The notes: a model not told the origin generated them from the sequence alone. DNA of 64,000 nt from Paludibacteraceae bacterium (GCA_024400125.1 JAKSNG010000001.1:1-64000), one strand, 5' to 3'; positions 26,164 to 36,938 are shown, numbered from the stretch's first letter. Made by a program: numbers and translations.

Positions 26164-27264
26164 ATGATAACGGATAAGTTCGCCTCATCACTTGTTCAAC
26201 AAGTCCTCGCGTGGATACAGTCTTCATCGCATATTGTCATCTTAACACACATGTCTCCGGACGGCGATGCCATGGGGTCTTCTTTAGGTTTATGCCATTG
26301 GCTACGACTCTGTGACAAACAGGTCTCAGTTGTTGTCCCCAATACTTTCCCTGACTTCTTGTCATGGTTGCCTTCTGCTTCCGAAGACCTTATCTATGAG
26401 ACGGACAGTGAAGCTGCCGACCGCTTATTAGCACAAGCAGATCTCATCATCTGCACGGATTTTAATGAACCCAAACGTATCGGCTCTTTAGGCGACCGAC
26501 TCATGGAGCAGCATGCTGCCGGCAAGCGAGTAATCGTCATCGACCACCATCTTATGGTCGAAGAAAAAACAGTGCCGCCAACGGACAATGTACTCAAACT
26601 AATTTATCCAGACTCTCCAAGTGCTTCTGAATTAGTGTATCGTCTTCTCTTGCAAATGCGTGTGCTGCAGCCTAACCTTCCTGCTCTCAACCTTGATGCT
26701 GCTACGTGTATTTACACGGGCATGATGACAGACACCGGCAATTTCTCGTTCAATAGTAACTATCCCGAGATGTACGAGATAGTAGGCGACTTAGTGCGGC
26801 TGGGCGTCAATAAAGATGCCGTGTACAATAGCGTCTTTAATAGTTACAAAACCGACCGTATGCGTCTGATGGGCTACTGCCTCTACCAAAAAATGCGTAT
26901 TTACCCCGAACACCATACTGCTTTGATTTATCTTAGCCGCAAGGAACTATATCGCTTCAATTTTCAGTCCGGAGACGCAGAAGGCATCGTCAATCTGCCT
27001 CTGCAAATAAAAGACATTTATTACTCCTGCTTTATGCGCGAAGACAAAGTTAACCCAACCGAAGTGAACTTGGCTAACGGTAGCAAAATTAAAGTCAAAA
27101 TATCTATGCGCAGTCAAGGCGATCGTCCTGTCAATACCATGTGTCACGAGGTCTATAATGGCGGAGGACACAAAAATGCTTCTGGCGGTGAGTACTATGG
27201 TCCGCTACCCGAAGCAGTTGAGCGTTTCCTCAATAATTACCAACACTACTTCAAAAAAGATTGA
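26164..27264 (+). CDS. DHH/DHHA1 phosphoesterase (NrnA-like)
   Basis: 366 residues from ATG 26164 (the upstream ATG at 26125 lies in the promoter). The DHH motifs are clear: THMSPDGDAMGSSLG, an Asp in CTDFNE, VIDHHLM and TDTGNFSF; the DHHA1 end has MRSQGDRPVNT and NGGGHKNASGG. Family members hydrolyse nanoRNA, pAp or cyclic dinucleotide products; NrnA is the closest guess by architecture. Cytoplasmic. Confidence 0.85.
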   Translation: MITDKFASSLVQQVLAWIQSSSHIVILTHMSPDGDAMGSSLGLCHWLRLCDKQVSVVVPNTFPDFLSWLPSASEDLIYETDSEAADRLLAQADLIICTDFNEPKRIGSLGDRLMEQHAAGKRVIVIDHHLMVEEKTVPPTDNVLKLIYPDSPSASELVYRLLLQMRVLQPNLPALNLDAATCIYTGMMTDTGNFSFNSNYPEMYEIVGDLVRLGVNKDAVYNSVFNSYKTDRMRLMGYCLYQKMRIYPEHHTALIYLSRKELYRFNFQSGDAEGIVNLPLQIKDIYYSCFMREDKVNPTEVNLANGSKIKVKISMRSQGDRPVNTMCHEVYNGGGHKNASGGEYYGPLPEAVERFLNNYQHYFKKD

Positions 27265-27309
27265 TTTTTTCTTACTTTTGCTGCTTTTTTTACTTTTTCT
27301 GCACTTTTA

Positions 27310-27341
27310 TTTGCATAATCCAAAAAAAAGCAGTACTTTTG
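27310..27341 (+). promoter_or_regulatory. Promoter of pnp
   Basis: TTTG (27310-27313), 20 nt, TACTTTTG (27334-27341); leader of about 60 nt. Confidence 0.8.
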
Positions 27342-27408
27342 CAGCGACTTTTGTGGTCTATTATATTAACCGTTCCGAAATACGTCGGAACATAAACGTA
27401 AAATTAAG

Positions 27409-29652
27409 ATGAATATTGTTCGTAAGGAAGTACAACTTCCTGATGGGCGTGTGATTACGCTCGAAACCGGCAAGCTCGCTAAACAGGCTGATGGTGCCGT
27501 TATGGCTACTATTGGCAACACGATGATTCTTGCCACTGTATGCTCCGCTAAGGATGCTGTTCCAGGTACGGATTTTATGCCGTTAACCGTTGAGTACAAA
27601 GAGAAATTTGCAAGTAATGGACGTTTCCCTGGCGGCTTTACTCGCCGCGAAGGAAAAGCCAGTGATTATGAGATCCTGATTGCACGTCTCATTGACCGTG
27701 CGCTCCGTCCTCTTTTCCCTGCTAATTATCATGCTGAGACTTTTGTCAACGTCACTATGTACAGTGCCGATGGCGTCGATATGCCTGAGTCTATCGCAGG
27801 TTTGGCTGCCGGTGCAGCACTTGCTTGCTCCGATATACCTTTTGAAGGTCCCGTTTCCGAAGTGCGCGTCGCTCGCGTCAATGGCCAAATGGTGATTAAC
27901 CCAACCTTTGAGCAATGCGAGGCTGCTGATCTCGAACTCATGGTTGCTGCCACATACGAGAACATTATGATGGTAGAGGGCGAAATGAAAGAAGTGCCAG
28001 AAAGCGTAATGCTCGAGGCTATCAAAGCTGCTCACGAAGCTATCAAACCGCAATGTCTCGCTATCAACGAGATGATGAAAGCTTACGGCAAAGAAGTAAA
28101 ACGCGAATATTGTCACGAAGTGAACGATGACGAACTCCGTCAAGCTGTTCACGACTTCTCATACGCTCGCGCTTATGCACAAGCTACCTCTGCTGACACT
28201 GACAAACATCACCGCGAAGCGATGTTCTCACAGATTTGTGCAGACTTCAAGGAGGAAAAAGTAGAGTACATGCAATCGCGCGCAGAGGCACTCGGTATCG
28301 ATATCGACGAAGTCGCTGCTATGGTAGATCGTTACTACCACGATGTAGAAAAAGAAGCTATGCGTCGTGCTGTTCTTGATGAAGGCAAACGTCTGGATGG
28401 TCGTAAAACAACCGATATCCGTCCTATTTGGTGCGAGGTTGGTTACCTGCCTGGCCCTCACGGATCTTCTATCTTCACTCGCGGTGAAACACAATCTCTC
28501 TCTACTGTTACGCTTGGTACTTCTAAAGACGAGAAGATGGTGGACGAAGCGCTCATTCAAGGTACTGAGAAATTCTTACTCCACTATAATTTCCCACCAT
28601 TTGCAACAGGTGAAGCCAAAGCCGCTCGTGGCGTAGGTCGTCGTGAGATTGGTCACGGTAATCTCGCTTGCCGTGCTCTTAAGAATATGATTCCGGAAGA
28701 TTTCCCATACTCCGTTCGCGTAGTATCTGACATTCTCGAATCCAACGGATCTTCTTCTATGGCAACCGTTTGTGCCGGTACGTTAGCTCTCATGGACGCT
28801 GGTGTACCAATTAAAAAACCTGTCAGCGGTATCGCTATGGGTATGATCTCTGAACTCGTTGGTGACAAACTCAACTATAAGATTCTGTCCGATATCCTTG
28901 GTGACGAAGACCACTTAGGCGACATGGACTTCAAGACTACTGGTACACGCGACGGTTTAACCGCTTGCCAAATGGATATTAAAGTGGACGGCTTGAGTTA
29001 CGAAGTACTGGAGAACGCTCTCGAACAAGCACATCAAGCACGTATGCACATCATGGACAAAATTTGCGAATGTATGCCAGCTCCACGTGCTGACCTCAAA
29101 CCTCATGCTCCACGTATTGTTGAGTTCTATATCCCGAAAGATATGATTGGTGCCGTAATCGGTCCTGGCGGAAAAATCATCCAAGGTATTCAAGCTGAGA
29201 CGGGCGCTGTTGTTTCTATCGATGAAGATGAGAAGGGTGGCAAAGTACAAGTTTGCTCCAACAACGGCGAAGCTATGCAGGCTGCTGTGGCTAAAATCAA
29301 AGGCATCGTAGCTCTTCCTGAAGTAGGTGAAACATACGAAAGTACCGTTAAATCTATCATGCCTTACGGCTGCTTCGTAGAGTTTATGCCTGGCAAGGAA
29401 GGCTTGCTTCATATCTCTGAAATCGATTGGAAACGCTTTGAGACAATGGAAGAAACTGGCATCAAAGAGGGTGACAAAATCATGATTAAGTTGCTCGAAG
29501 TTGATGAGAAGACTGGTAAGTTCCGTCTCTCTGCTCGTGCCCTCAAGGAGAAACCCGAAGGTTATGTAGAGCCCGAGCGTCCAGCTCGTCCAGAGCGTGG
29601 CAATCGCGGTCCTCGTCCAGAGCGTCGCGGACCACGTCCAGAACGTCATTAA
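27409..29652 (+). CDS. pnp: Polyribonucleotide nucleotidyltransferase (PNPase)
   Basis: 747 residues. Two RNase PH domains (about 1-230 and 320-545) joined by a helical linker, a KH domain ([20 protein letters not shown], about 568-590) and an S1 domain ([20 protein letters not shown], about 643-710), then an Arg/Pro/Glu-rich tail (RPERP repeats) of about 25 residues that could add RNA affinity. It degrades RNA 3'-to-5' by phosphorolysis. Long antisense frames across it (27583-28152, 28957-29688) are shadows. Confidence 0.97.
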   Translation: MNIVRKEVQLPDGRVITLETGKLAKQADGAVMATIGNTMILATVCSAKDAVPGTDFMPLTVEYKEKFASNGRFPGGFTRREGKASDYEILIARLIDRALRPLFPANYHAETFVNVTMYSADGVDMPESIAGLAAGAALACSDIPFEGPVSEVRVARVNGQMVINPTFEQCEAADLELMVAATYENIMMVEGEMKEVPESVMLEAIKAAHEAIKPQCLAINEMMKAYGKEVKREYCHEVNDDELRQAVHDFSYARAYAQATSADTDKHHREAMFSQICADFKEEKVEYMQSRAEALGIDIDEVAAMVDRYYHDVEKEAMRRAVLDEGKRLDGRKTTDIRPIWCEVGYLPGPHGSSIFTRGETQSLSTVTLGTSKDEKMVDEALIQGTEKFLLHYNFPPFATGEAKAARGVGRREIGHGNLACRALKNMIPEDFPYSVRVVSDILESNGSSSMATVCAGTLALMDAGVPIKKPVSGIAMGMISELVGDKLNYKILSDILGDEDHLGDMDFKTTGTRDGLTACQMDIKVDGLSYEVLENALEQAHQARMHIMDKICECMPAPRADLKPHAPRIVEFYIPKDMIGAVIGPGGKIIQGIQAETGAVVSIDEDEKGGKVQVCSNNGEAMQAAVAKIKGIVALPEVGETYESTVKSIMPYGCFVEFMPGKEGLLHISEIDWKRFETMEETGIKEGDKIMIKLLEVDEKTGKFRLSARALKEKPEGYVEPERPARPERGNRGPRPERRGPRPERH

Positions 29653-29668
29653 TAAGGCAACCATTGAT

Positions 29669-30601
29669 ATGGAAAAGATAATCATCATCGGTTCCGGTCC
29701 TGCAGGTTACACGGCGGCAATTTATGCCGCTCGTGCTAACCTCAACCCACTTCTGATTGAGGGGCCACAGTTAGGTGGTCAATTAACCATCACTACAGAG
29801 GTTGAGAACTTCCCTGGTTATCCAGACGGAGTTGAACCTTTCCAAATGATGGACGACTTGCGTCGCCAAGCAGAACGTTTCGGTACTCGATTCGTCAGTG
29901 GATCTGTCACCAAAACCCAATTGACCGGCGAAGTGAAGACAATCGTCGTTGAGGACGAAGTCACCTACGAAGCACAATCAGTCATTATTGCTACAGGTGC
30001 AAGTGCCAAGTTCCTCGGTATAGCCTCCGAAGAGGAGTATCGCGGACGCGGCGTTAGCGCGTGCGCTACATGCGACGGTTTTTTCTATCGTAAGAAAACG
30101 GTGGCCGTTGTCGGTGGTGGTGACACAGCGTGCGAAGAGGCAACGTATCTCGCAGGCTTATGCGAAAAAGTGTACCTCATTGTTCGCAAACCATATCTTC
30201 GTGCCTCACAAATCATGCAAGACCGTGTGCTGAACAATCCCAAAATCGAAGTGCTCTTTGAGCACAATACGATTCGTCTCACAGGCGAGAGTAAAGTGCA
30301 GGGTGCTGATTTGGTTTATCGCAAAGGGGAAGTTGATGAAGATATGCGACATATCGACATCGATGGTTTCTTCCTCGCTATTGGACACAAACCTAATACA
30401 GACTTGTTCAAGGCAGATGTTCAAGTGGATGCCGAAGGCTACATCGTGGTAACCGACAATACTCAGCAAACTACTTGCGCCGGAGTCTTTGCCGCAGGCG
30501 ATTGTTGCGACCCTCATTATCGTCAAGCTATTGTGGCTGCTGGCTCCGGTTGCAAAGCCGCTATGGATGCAGAACGATGGCTCAAAAGTTTAGCACATTA
30601 A
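29669..30601 (+). CDS. trxB: Thioredoxin reductase
   Basis: 310 residues from ATG 29669. FAD-binding GSGPAGYTAA at the start, the redox pair Cys132-Ala-Thr-Cys135 (CATC), NADPH-binding GGGDTACEEA, and a C-terminal FAD motif (GVFAAGDCCDPHYRQ). It reduces thioredoxin with NADPH in the cytoplasm. It overlaps the next gene by 25 nt. Confidence 0.95.
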   Translation: MEKIIIIGSGPAGYTAAIYAARANLNPLLIEGPQLGGQLTITTEVENFPGYPDGVEPFQMMDDLRRQAERFGTRFVSGSVTKTQLTGEVKTIVVEDEVTYEAQSVIIATGASAKFLGIASEEEYRGRGVSACATCDGFFYRKKTVAVVGGGDTACEEATYLAGLCEKVYLIVRKPYLRASQIMQDRVLNNPKIEVLFEHNTIRLTGESKVQGADLVYRKGEVDEDMRHIDIDGFFLAIGHKPNTDLFKADVQVDAEGYIVVTDNTQQTTCAGVFAAGDCCDPHYRQAIVAAGSGCKAAMDAERWLKSLAH

Positions 30602-31518
30602 TTGGATTATTAGTGTTCTTGACGGCTTGTCAAGCGCCTTCCACTCATAACGCTCTATCTTCTAATGCGAAGGTAGAGCGTATTGCTGTCACCAGTTGCA
30701 CGCATATCGGTTTTTTAGATGCACTCGGACAACTCGACAAAGTGGTCGCAGTTTGTAATAAAGACTTGATTTATACGTCATTACCTGATTCGGTTATCGA
30801 TTTGGGCGATGCGCTATCTCCTAATATCGAAGTCCTGCTGCGTGCGGACATCGATGTGGTGTTTGTCTCCTCTTATACGCAAGACAAGGTGGCTGCTAAG
30901 ATGGAGCAATTAGGTCTCAACGTCATCTATATCAATGAATGGCAAGAGTCCACACCCCTTCAGCGGACGGCTTGGATACGTACTTTTGGGGACGTGTTAG
31001 ATTGTCGCGAACGAGCAGATTCCATCTATTCGGTCGTCGAAACGCGCTATGACTCGTTACGCACGTGTGTGCACGCGTATAATAAACAAGGAGTCACTAT
31101 CATGACAGGAAACGATTTTCGTGGCACGTGGTATGTTCCTGCCGGCAACACATTCATGGGTTGTCTATTCAAAGACGCTGGTGCGCAATACGCTTTTTAT
31201 ACGGACTCTCGTTCTGAGAGTATTCCGTTGACTCTCGAAAAAGCCATCTCGGTCTTCAAGGACGCAGATGTTTGGGTTGGCACCAACGCGCGCACGATGT
31301 CTGAACTGACGAACATGGACAAGCGTCACTCTTGGCTCAAACCTTATCAAACGAAACAAGTCTATAACTGGTTAGCCCAATCGAATCAACAGGGCGCAAA
31401 CAATTTCTGGGAACGTGGTGTTGTTCGCCCAGATGAAATCTTAGAAGATCTCATTCACATTGTGCATCCTACTGTAGCAGATAGTCTTCCGCTACATTTT
31501 GCAAAACAATTAGATTAG
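30577..31518 (+). CDS. Periplasmic-binding lipoprotein, BtuF/FhuD type
   Basis: 313 residues from ATG 30577, which lies inside the end of trxB (25-nt overlap). The signal ends in a lipobox (LVFLTAC). The fold is the helical-backbone TroA/BtuF class (VERIAVTSCTHIGFLDALGQ ... SPNIEVLLRADIDVVFVSSY). Such proteins deliver cobalamin, haem or iron-siderophores to an ABC importer; no permease or ATPase gene is adjacent, so the substrate stays open. The coupled translation with trxB is unusual. Confidence 0.8.
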   Translation: MAQKFSTLIGLLVFLTACQAPSTHNALSSNAKVERIAVTSCTHIGFLDALGQLDKVVAVCNKDLIYTSLPDSVIDLGDALSPNIEVLLRADIDVVFVSSYTQDKVAAKMEQLGLNVIYINEWQESTPLQRTAWIRTFGDVLDCRERADSIYSVVETRYDSLRTCVHAYNKQGVTIMTGNDFRGTWYVPAGNTFMGCLFKDAGAQYAFYTDSRSESIPLTLEKAISVFKDADVWVGTNARTMSELTNMDKRHSWLKPYQTKQVYNWLAQSNQQGANNFWERGVVRPDEILEDLIHIVHPTVADSLPLHFAKQLD

Positions 31519-31519
31519 T

Positions 31520-32008
31520 CTATCGACGTAGATACTCTGCAAACGTGTACGAGAATGGGTTTTTCTCGTCTGCTTCGTGCCGTTCTTCTGAAATACAACG
31601 CCACGTATCTTCTTGAATAGCAGGGAAAAACGTATCTGCTTCCTGCCACGAATGATGAATATGCGTGATGTATAGCTTGTCTGCAATCGCCATAAACTGA
31701 CGATAAATCATGCCGCCACCAATGATGAATGCTTCCTCATTGGCATCTACCATTTTGACGGCTTCTTCAATCGAATACGCCACTTCCGCACCCTCGAAGA
31801 CTTTGCCTACCTGATCCGTAATGACGATATTGCGGCGGTTGGGTAGGGGGTGTTTGGGTAACGAATAGAACGTGCGCTCTCCCATCACCACGGAGTGTCC
31901 AGCAGTAATGGTCTTAAAATGCTGCAAGTCGTTGGGCAAGTGGCATAGCAAGCCGCCTTTGAGCCCAATCGCATTTTCTTCGGATATAGCAACAATGATA
32001 CTTAGCAT
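31520..32008 (-). CDS. folA: Dihydrofolate reductase
   Basis: 162 residues. IVAISEENAIGLKGGLLCHLPNDLQHFK at the start gives the Ile-Gly and Leu-Pro-x-Asp signature (the acidic residue in the active site is Asp26 or nearby), and VMGERTFYSLP plus FIIGGGMIYRQ bind NADPH. It regenerates tetrahydrofolate after thymidylate synthesis. It lies 13 nt after thyA and is last in its operon. The frame converges with the BtuF-like gene, whose stop is 1 nt away. Confidence 0.95.
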   Translation of the reverse strand: MLSIIVAISEENAIGLKGGLLCHLPNDLQHFKTITAGHSVVMGERTFYSLPKHPLPNRRNIVITDQVGKVFEGAEVAYSIEEAVKMVDANEEAFIIGGGMIYRQFMAIADKLYITHIHHSWQEADTFFPAIQEDTWRCISEERHEADEKNPFSYTFAEYLRR

Positions 32009-32021
32009 ATTGGTATAAGTT

Positions 32022-32816
32022 CTATACTGCTACTACGCCAGCTATATGTGGGTGCGGATTATAGTTGAGCAGTTCAAAGTCTTCGTATTGGAAACTGAAA
32101 ATATCCTTCACTTCGGGGTTGATATGCATCGTCGGCAACGGGCGCACATCGCGTGTCAACTGCAGTTTGACTTGGTCTAAGTGATTGAGGTAAATGTGTG
32201 CGTCGCCCAATGTATGTACAAAATCACCTGCTTGCAAGCCTGTCACTTGTGCCATCATCTGCAGCAGCAGTGCGTAACTCGCGATATTGAATGGCACTCC
32301 TAAGAAGATATCTGCTGAACGTTGATAGAGTTGCAAGGACAATCGTCCATCGGCTACGTAGAACTGAAACAGCGAGTGGCAGGGGGGCAAAGCCATTTTC
32401 TCTACTTCTGCCACGTTCCATGCCGAGACCAGCATACGGCGCGAGTCCGGATTATGCTTAATCATCTCGACCACATTAGCTATCTGATCAATTGTTCCGC
32501 CATGATAATCAGGCCATGAACGCCATTGATGACCATAGACTGGACCTAAATCACCATTCTTGTCTGCCCATTCGTTCCAAATACGCACGCCATGCTCCTG
32601 CAAATAGCGCACGTTGGTATCGCCCTGCAAAAACCACAGTAACTCATATATGATAGATTTGAGGTGTAATTTTTTAGTCGTCAGCAGCGGAAATCCATCG
32701 GCTAAGTTATAGCGCATTTGCGCACCAAAAACAGAGATTGTCCCTGTTCCGGTACGGTCGTGCTTGACAGTTCCTTCGTCTAGCACGCGGCGGCAAAGAT
32801 CAAGATATTGTTTCAT
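32022..32816 (-). CDS. thyA: Thymidylate synthase
   Basis: 264 residues, the normal length. The catalytic Cys lies in [12 protein letters not shown] and the dUMP contacts in [32 protein letters not shown] and the C-terminal HIAGVVAV fit. It makes dTMP from dUMP, using methylene-tetrahydrofolate, and pairs with folA. Its ATG overlaps the porE stop by 1 nt (TAATG), so thyA-folA may be translated with the secretion gene. Confidence 0.97.
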   Translation of the reverse strand: MKQYLDLCRRVLDEGTVKHDRTGTGTISVFGAQMRYNLADGFPLLTTKKLHLKSIIYELLWFLQGDTNVRYLQEHGVRIWNEWADKNGDLGPVYGHQWRSWPDYHGGTIDQIANVVEMIKHNPDSRRMLVSAWNVAEVEKMALPPCHSLFQFYVADGRLSLQLYQRSADIFLGVPFNIASYALLLQMMAQVTGLQAGDFVHTLGDAHIYLNHLDQVKLQLTRDVRPLPTMHINPEVKDIFSFQYEDFELLNYNPHPHIAGVVAV

Positions 32817-34867
32817 TAGTACAGTTTATATGTCGTCTTTAATACTTTGAATTCCGTGCGGCGGTTAATCTGATGGCAAATCTCTTGCTTGTCTTTGGGC
32901 AAGGTGTTGATAAATGCTTCATCTAACACTTGCTCCTGCGGAATAAACGGATACTGTTTATGTAGCGCTGCATCGGCAACCACAGGTTTGGATTCGCCAT
33001 AGCCTACGGGGGTTAGTCGCTCTTTTTCTATTCCGTGTGCAATCAAGTATTCCACTACTGACTGTGCACGTTTGAAGGACAAAGTCTGGTTGCTCAGCGA
33101 GTCGCCGACCATATCGGTATGGGCTGCCATCTCAATCGTGATATTCGGATTATCGTTCAGCAGTTTGACTAAAGATTGTAATCCTGTCTCGCTATCTGCT
33201 GTCAGTGTCCATTTGCCAAATTCATAGAATATATTGCCCATCTTAACTGGTTTGGAGATAGGTGACAACTGAAAATCCTCCGTATAAGTTTTGCTATCTT
33301 GCAGGTCGTGGGTATTGAAGGACGTGGTTTGGTTGAGGTATCCTCGTGCGGACGCCAACATCACATATTGTGCATTGCGATTCAATTTGACTTTGTATGT
33401 ACCGTCTCGGCGAACGGATAATTTGGTGTTGGTGCCATCGTCACCCACCAATCGCAATTTCGCGTCCGAGATAGGGTCGTTGTTGTTGTCGCTCACTAAT
33501 CCCTCTACCACAAACACCATCTCTGGCAGCATAAAGGAATAGATTTCGTCGTAGCCTTTCTTCTGTGCGCGATTCGACGAGAAGAATCCGTTTTGTGTGT
33601 TGCCTACGAAGGTGATACCAAAATCGTCGCCATTGGAGTTAAATGGAATACCCATGTTATACACCAGCCAGCCTAATGTATCTACGGTATCTTTGACGGC
33701 ACGGAAGATGTCCAATCCGCCATAGCCTGGGTGTCCTTTGGACGCAAAATACAGTGAGCCGTCCGGATGTATAGTAGGGTAGAGTTCGTCGTCGCTGGTG
33801 TTGATACGATTACCCATGTTCTGTGGATTGACCCACTCCGAGCCGTCCAACTCCGCCATCCATATATCTTTGCCGCCCAATCCGCCTGGGGCGTCTGAAA
33901 CGAAGTACAGTGTGTCGCCTGTTGGGCATATTGATGGGTGTCCTACGGTGATGCTACTGTCTTTGAATAACTTGATTTCTTGAGGCTCAGCCCACTCGCC
34001 ACTTGCGCGAGAGGAAGTGAAGATTTTTGCACCCAAGTCTTGTCCATTCACGGGTAACGAGTAGGTGAAATACATGGTTTTCCCGTCTGGAGTAAAACTG
34101 CACACACCCATTTCTGCGGCACCACTTTTGCCGGTACTGTCATTTTCGTTCTCGGTCTCTTCGGTGTTGTATAATCCTTCTGCGGGTGACAAATCTTGCC
34201 ATTTGCCAGCCGCATCTTTGCGTGCAGAGTAGAGTTTGCATGTAGCTGCGCCGGTTACGGGGCTGGGGCGTTTGAGTGTTTTTTTGCCTTTCGACTGCTG
34301 CTCTTGTCTATTCGTGGTGAACATGAGTGCGTCGCCGTCTGAACCAATGAACGCAGGGGCAAAATTGATAGTACGCTTCTGATTAAACTCTTTCGCCAAT
34401 GCCACTTTGTAGCGAGATGGCACTTTTTTCCAGTCATTCACTTGCGTGCACGCATATTTGCCTGCTCGGGCTACGTAGTCGTCCGGATGTGCTTCTAAAT
34501 AGATGTCGTACTGTTTTTCTGCTTCCTTGTATTTAGACTGATATTGCAGCGCTTGCGCATAGTGCAGATATACGATGGAGTCTTGATACTTGTTGCGAAT
34601 CGCATTTTGGAAGCAGTTAGCTGCGCGTGTGTTGTTGATGGCGCGATAGCATTCGCCTTGCTGAAATGCTACGTAGGCTTTGAGTGGTTTCTCTTTCTTC
34701 GAGGATACGCGTCCATAGCATTGTTTATAGATTTCTCCTGCGTCGTAGTATTCGCCGATGGCATATTTCTTATCGGCTTTTTTGATACGTTGTTTCACGC
34801 TGCAACTGCTCAGCGTTATTACCGCCAAGCCTACCGCACATAGCCATATTCTGCTTTGAATACTCAA
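32816..34867 (-). CDS. porE: PorE-like T9SS outer-membrane lipoprotein (TPR, beta-propeller, OmpA domain)
   Basis: 683 residues. Lipobox at VITLSSC (residues about 16-22), TPR-like helices (about 25-160), WD40/PD40-type beta-propeller (about 170-450, with repeated [24 protein letters not shown] and [11 protein letters not shown]), a carboxypeptidase-regulatory-like domain (about 460-540) and an OmpA peptidoglycan-binding domain (about 555-675, with [20 protein letters not shown]). This domain order is that of PorE of the type IX secretion system. The start is TTG: no in-frame ATG lies between the upstream stop and the signal sequence. Other OmpA-family proteins could look similar without this order. 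Confidence 0.85.
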   Translation of the reverse strand: MSIQSRIWLCAVGLAVITLSSCSVKQRIKKADKKYAIGEYYDAGEIYKQCYGRVSSKKEKPLKAYVAFQQGECYRAINNTRAANCFQNAIRNKYQDSIVYLHYAQALQYQSKYKEAEKQYDIYLEAHPDDYVARAGKYACTQVNDWKKVPSRYKVALAKEFNQKRTINFAPAFIGSDGDALMFTTNRQEQQSKGKKTLKRPSPVTGAATCKLYSARKDAAGKWQDLSPAEGLYNTEETENENDSTGKSGAAEMGVCSFTPDGKTMYFTYSLPVNGQDLGAKIFTSSRASGEWAEPQEIKLFKDSSITVGHPSICPTGDTLYFVSDAPGGLGGKDIWMAELDGSEWVNPQNMGNRINTSDDELYPTIHPDGSLYFASKGHPGYGGLDIFRAVKDTVDTLGWLVYNMGIPFNSNGDDFGITFVGNTQNGFFSSNRAQKKGYDEIYSFMLPEMVFVVEGLVSDNNNDPISDAKLRLVGDDGTNTKLSVRRDGTYKVKLNRNAQYVMLASARGYLNQTTSFNTHDLQDSKTYTEDFQLSPISKPVKMGNIFYEFGKWTLTADSETGLQSLVKLLNDNPNITIEMAAHTDMVGDSLSNQTLSFKRAQSVVEYLIAHGIEKERLTPVGYGESKPVVADAALHKQYPFIPQEQVLDEAFINTLPKDKQEICHQINRRTEFKVLKTTYKLY

Positions 34868-34869
34868 TG

Positions 34870-36114
34870 CTATACTAAACTATGGATAACCAGTCCCGAA
34901 CGCAGTTTCGGCTCAAACCAAGTGGTCTTAGGCGGCATTATTTTGCCGGAGTCTGCGATGTCGATTATTTGTTGCATGGTGACGGGGTAGAGTGCTAAAG
35001 CCACTGCCATTTCGCCACTATCCACTCGACGTTTGAGTTCGCCTAAACCACGAATACCGCCCACAAAGTCGATACGTTTGTCGGTGCGTAGGTCTTTGAT
35101 ACCTAAAATTTTGTCCAATATCAGACGAGACGATATATCTACATCCAGTACGCCGATTGGGTCTTGGTCGTTGTATCGTCCAGGCATTGCCGTGAGCGAG
35201 TACCATTCGCCATTTAGGTACAGTGAGAAGTTATGCAATGCGTTTGGTGTATAAACTTCGCAGCCTTTTGGCTCGATAATAAAGTCTTCGCTCAGTTTGG
35301 TGAGGAATTGGCGGTCGGTGAGTCCGTTGAGGTCTTTGACTACGCGGTTGTAGTCCATCACTTTCAACTGATTGTCGGGGAAGCAGACGGCCAAGAAGTA
35401 GTTATATTCCTCGTTGCCAGTATGATTAGGATTTTGCAGCTTCTTTTCGTTGCCTACCAATGCAGCGGCAGCTGAGCGGTGGTGTCCGTCTGCGATATAC
35501 ATTGCGGGTATCTCTTTGAAAATCTGTGTGATACGCTCAATCATACTCTCGTCCTCAATCACCCAGAATGTGTGACCAAAGCCATCTAATTCGCTGACAA
35601 AATCGTATTCTGGTTCGGTAGCGGTTACGCGCGCAATCATCTCATCTAATTCGTCTTGATGAGGATAGGCGATGAACACGGGTTCGATATTGGCGTTGTT
35701 GATACGCACGTGACGCATACGATCTTCCTCTTTGTCTTTGCGGGTCAGTTCGTGCTTTTTGATGCGTCCTTGCATGTAGTCTTCCACCCATGCTGCCACC
35801 ACTAAGCCATACTGTGTACGACCGTCCATCGTTTGGGCATAGACATAGTACTGCTCTTTCTCGTCTTGGATTAGCCAGCCCTTCTTTTGAAACAATTGGA
35901 ATTGTTCTACTGCACTTTGATAAACGCGCTCGTCGTGCTCATCAAGAATAGGGGAGAAATTGATTTCTGGCTTGATGATGTGGTATAGAGAACGCTCATT
36001 ACCTGCTGCCTCGCGTGCAGCCTCTTCGGAGTTGAGTACATCGTATGGACGACTGCTCACTTCGGTGACCAAATCTTTGGGAGGGCGAATACCCTTAAAC
36101 GGTTTAATAACCAT
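34870..36114 (-). CDS. DUF1015 family protein
   Basis: 414 residues, complete. IKPFKGIRP at the start, IKKHELTRKDKEEDRM and YIADGHHRSAAA are the family hallmarks. The family's biochemical role is unknown to me; the His-rich YIADGHHR block suggests metal or phosphate chemistry. No signal peptide. It lies 15 nt after the bactofilin gene and 2 nt before porE in one operon. Confidence 0.88.
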   Translation of the reverse strand: MVIKPFKGIRPPKDLVTEVSSRPYDVLNSEEAAREAAGNERSLYHIIKPEINFSPILDEHDERVYQSAVEQFQLFQKKGWLIQDEKEQYYVYAQTMDGRTQYGLVVAAWVEDYMQGRIKKHELTRKDKEEDRMRHVRINNANIEPVFIAYPHQDELDEMIARVTATEPEYDFVSELDGFGHTFWVIEDESMIERITQIFKEIPAMYIADGHHRSAAAALVGNEKKLQNPNHTGNEEYNYFLAVCFPDNQLKVMDYNRVVKDLNGLTDRQFLTKLSEDFIIEPKGCEVYTPNALHNFSLYLNGEWYSLTAMPGRYNDQDPIGVLDVDISSRLILDKILGIKDLRTDKRIDFVGGIRGLGELKRRVDSGEMAVALALYPVTMQQIIDIADSGKIMPPKTTWFEPKLRSGLVIHSLV

Positions 36115-36129
36115 ATATTATTTATTTAA

Positions 36130-36495
36130 TTATTTCTTTTCGGGTGCGGCAGGGTTTTTGCTCATTGAGCACGAGCCATTAAAGATAGCATTTGGTTCGA
36201 CAATCAAGGTTTGTGTTGTCACTTCGCCTTTAATGTTGCCAGTAGCACGAAGTGCTAACGTATGTTTAATATCGATTTTGCCTTCTAATGTGCCCATTAT
36301 CTCTGCGTTTTGACATTGGATAGTGCCTTTGATACGACCTTGTTCGCCGATAACGACTTTACCATTAGCCTGAATATCTCCTTCTACTACACCATCAATG
36401 CGAAAATCGGAGTCGGCAATAATTGTGCCAATAATTTTGCTACCGGCTGTTAATGCGTTATATAGCGTGCCGGTTTGTTGTTGTTGATTTGCCAT
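36130..36495 (-). CDS. Bactofilin (polymer-forming cytoskeletal protein)
   Basis: 121 residues from ATG 36495. The core has regular right-handed beta-helix repeats (GTIIADSDFRIDGVVEGDI ... KVVIGEQGRIKGTI ... GTLEGKIDIKHTLAL), characteristic of bactofilins, with short polar termini. Bactofilins polymerise without nucleotide and organise envelope or peptidoglycan enzymes. First gene of the operon with DUF1015, porE, thyA and folA. The longer frame (from 36585) crosses the promoter. Confidence 0.87.
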   Translation of the reverse strand: MANQQQQTGTLYNALTAGSKIIGTIIADSDFRIDGVVEGDIQANGKVVIGEQGRIKGTIQCQNAEIMGTLEGKIDIKHTLALRATGNIKGEVTTQTLIVEPNAIFNGSCSMSKNPAAPEKK

Positions 36496-36522
36496 AATAC
36501 TACATTTTTTCAAATTCGGGCA

Positions 36523-36554
36523 CAAAGGTAATACAAATTTTTGGAATGTGCAAA
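36523..36554 (-). promoter_or_regulatory. Promoter of the bactofilin-porE-thyA-folA operon
   Basis: Minus-strand TTTG (36551-36554), 20 nt, TACCTTTG (36523-36530). The sequence between is nearly identical to the promoters at 42505 and 48521 (shared AATTTGTATTACCTTTG). Confidence 0.85.
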
Positions 36555-36604
36555 CTTTTTGGGCACAAAATTTGATTTTAATCAAATAATAGTACTTTTT
36601 TGGT

Positions 36605-36727
36605 ATTTTTTAACACTACCGTGCGATGTCGTATCTTGTACGACCACGCGACTCTGTCGCTTGTAAAGTACTCGATACGTCTTATCGCCCGTACACAAAT
36701 TGAACAACTCGCTACGCTCGACACTAT
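36605..36727 (+). repeat. ~122-bp intergenic repeat, copy A (inverted relative to 42361-42485)
   Basis: It is close to the reverse complement of 42361-42485, sharing GCGATGTCGTATCTTGTACG, CTGTCGCTTGTAAAGTACTC and CAACTCGCTACGCTCG. Both copies lie just upstream of near-identical promoters pointing away from each other. Further small palindromes follow to 36850 (CACACGAAGTGTG, CTGCTTGCAG). No gene in 36496-36996. Confidence 0.85.
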
Positions 36728-36901
36728 TATTTTTGTGTTCACACGAAGTGTGTTGTTCGGCTGCTTGCAGCCGTTGTGCTGTGCCTATGCCGTCAGTCCG
36801 AAATACTTTACGAGCGACTGTGTCGCGATGTCGTATAAGGACGGACAATAGGCACTTGTGTTTAATATCATCAAAATCGAGCGCAAAGGCACATTTTAGT
36901 C

Positions 36902-36938
36902 AAAAAAAACCTCACCCCGTTAGCTATATAGGGTGAGG
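36902..36938 (-). terminator. Intrinsic terminator of the tagged-protein pair
   Basis: Perfect CCTCACCC (36910-36917) with GGGTGAGG (36931-36938); on the minus strand eight T follow. Confidence 0.9.

Noticed and set aside
27583-29688. Long minus-strand frames inside pnp (189 and 243 codons)
   Set aside because: They lie antisense to a full PNPase gene with clear codon use and have no independent support.
36600-36851. Plus-strand frame of 83 codons upstream of the bactofilin gene
   Set aside because: It covers the inverted ~122-bp repeat and small palindromes; the copy at 42361-42485 has no matching frame.
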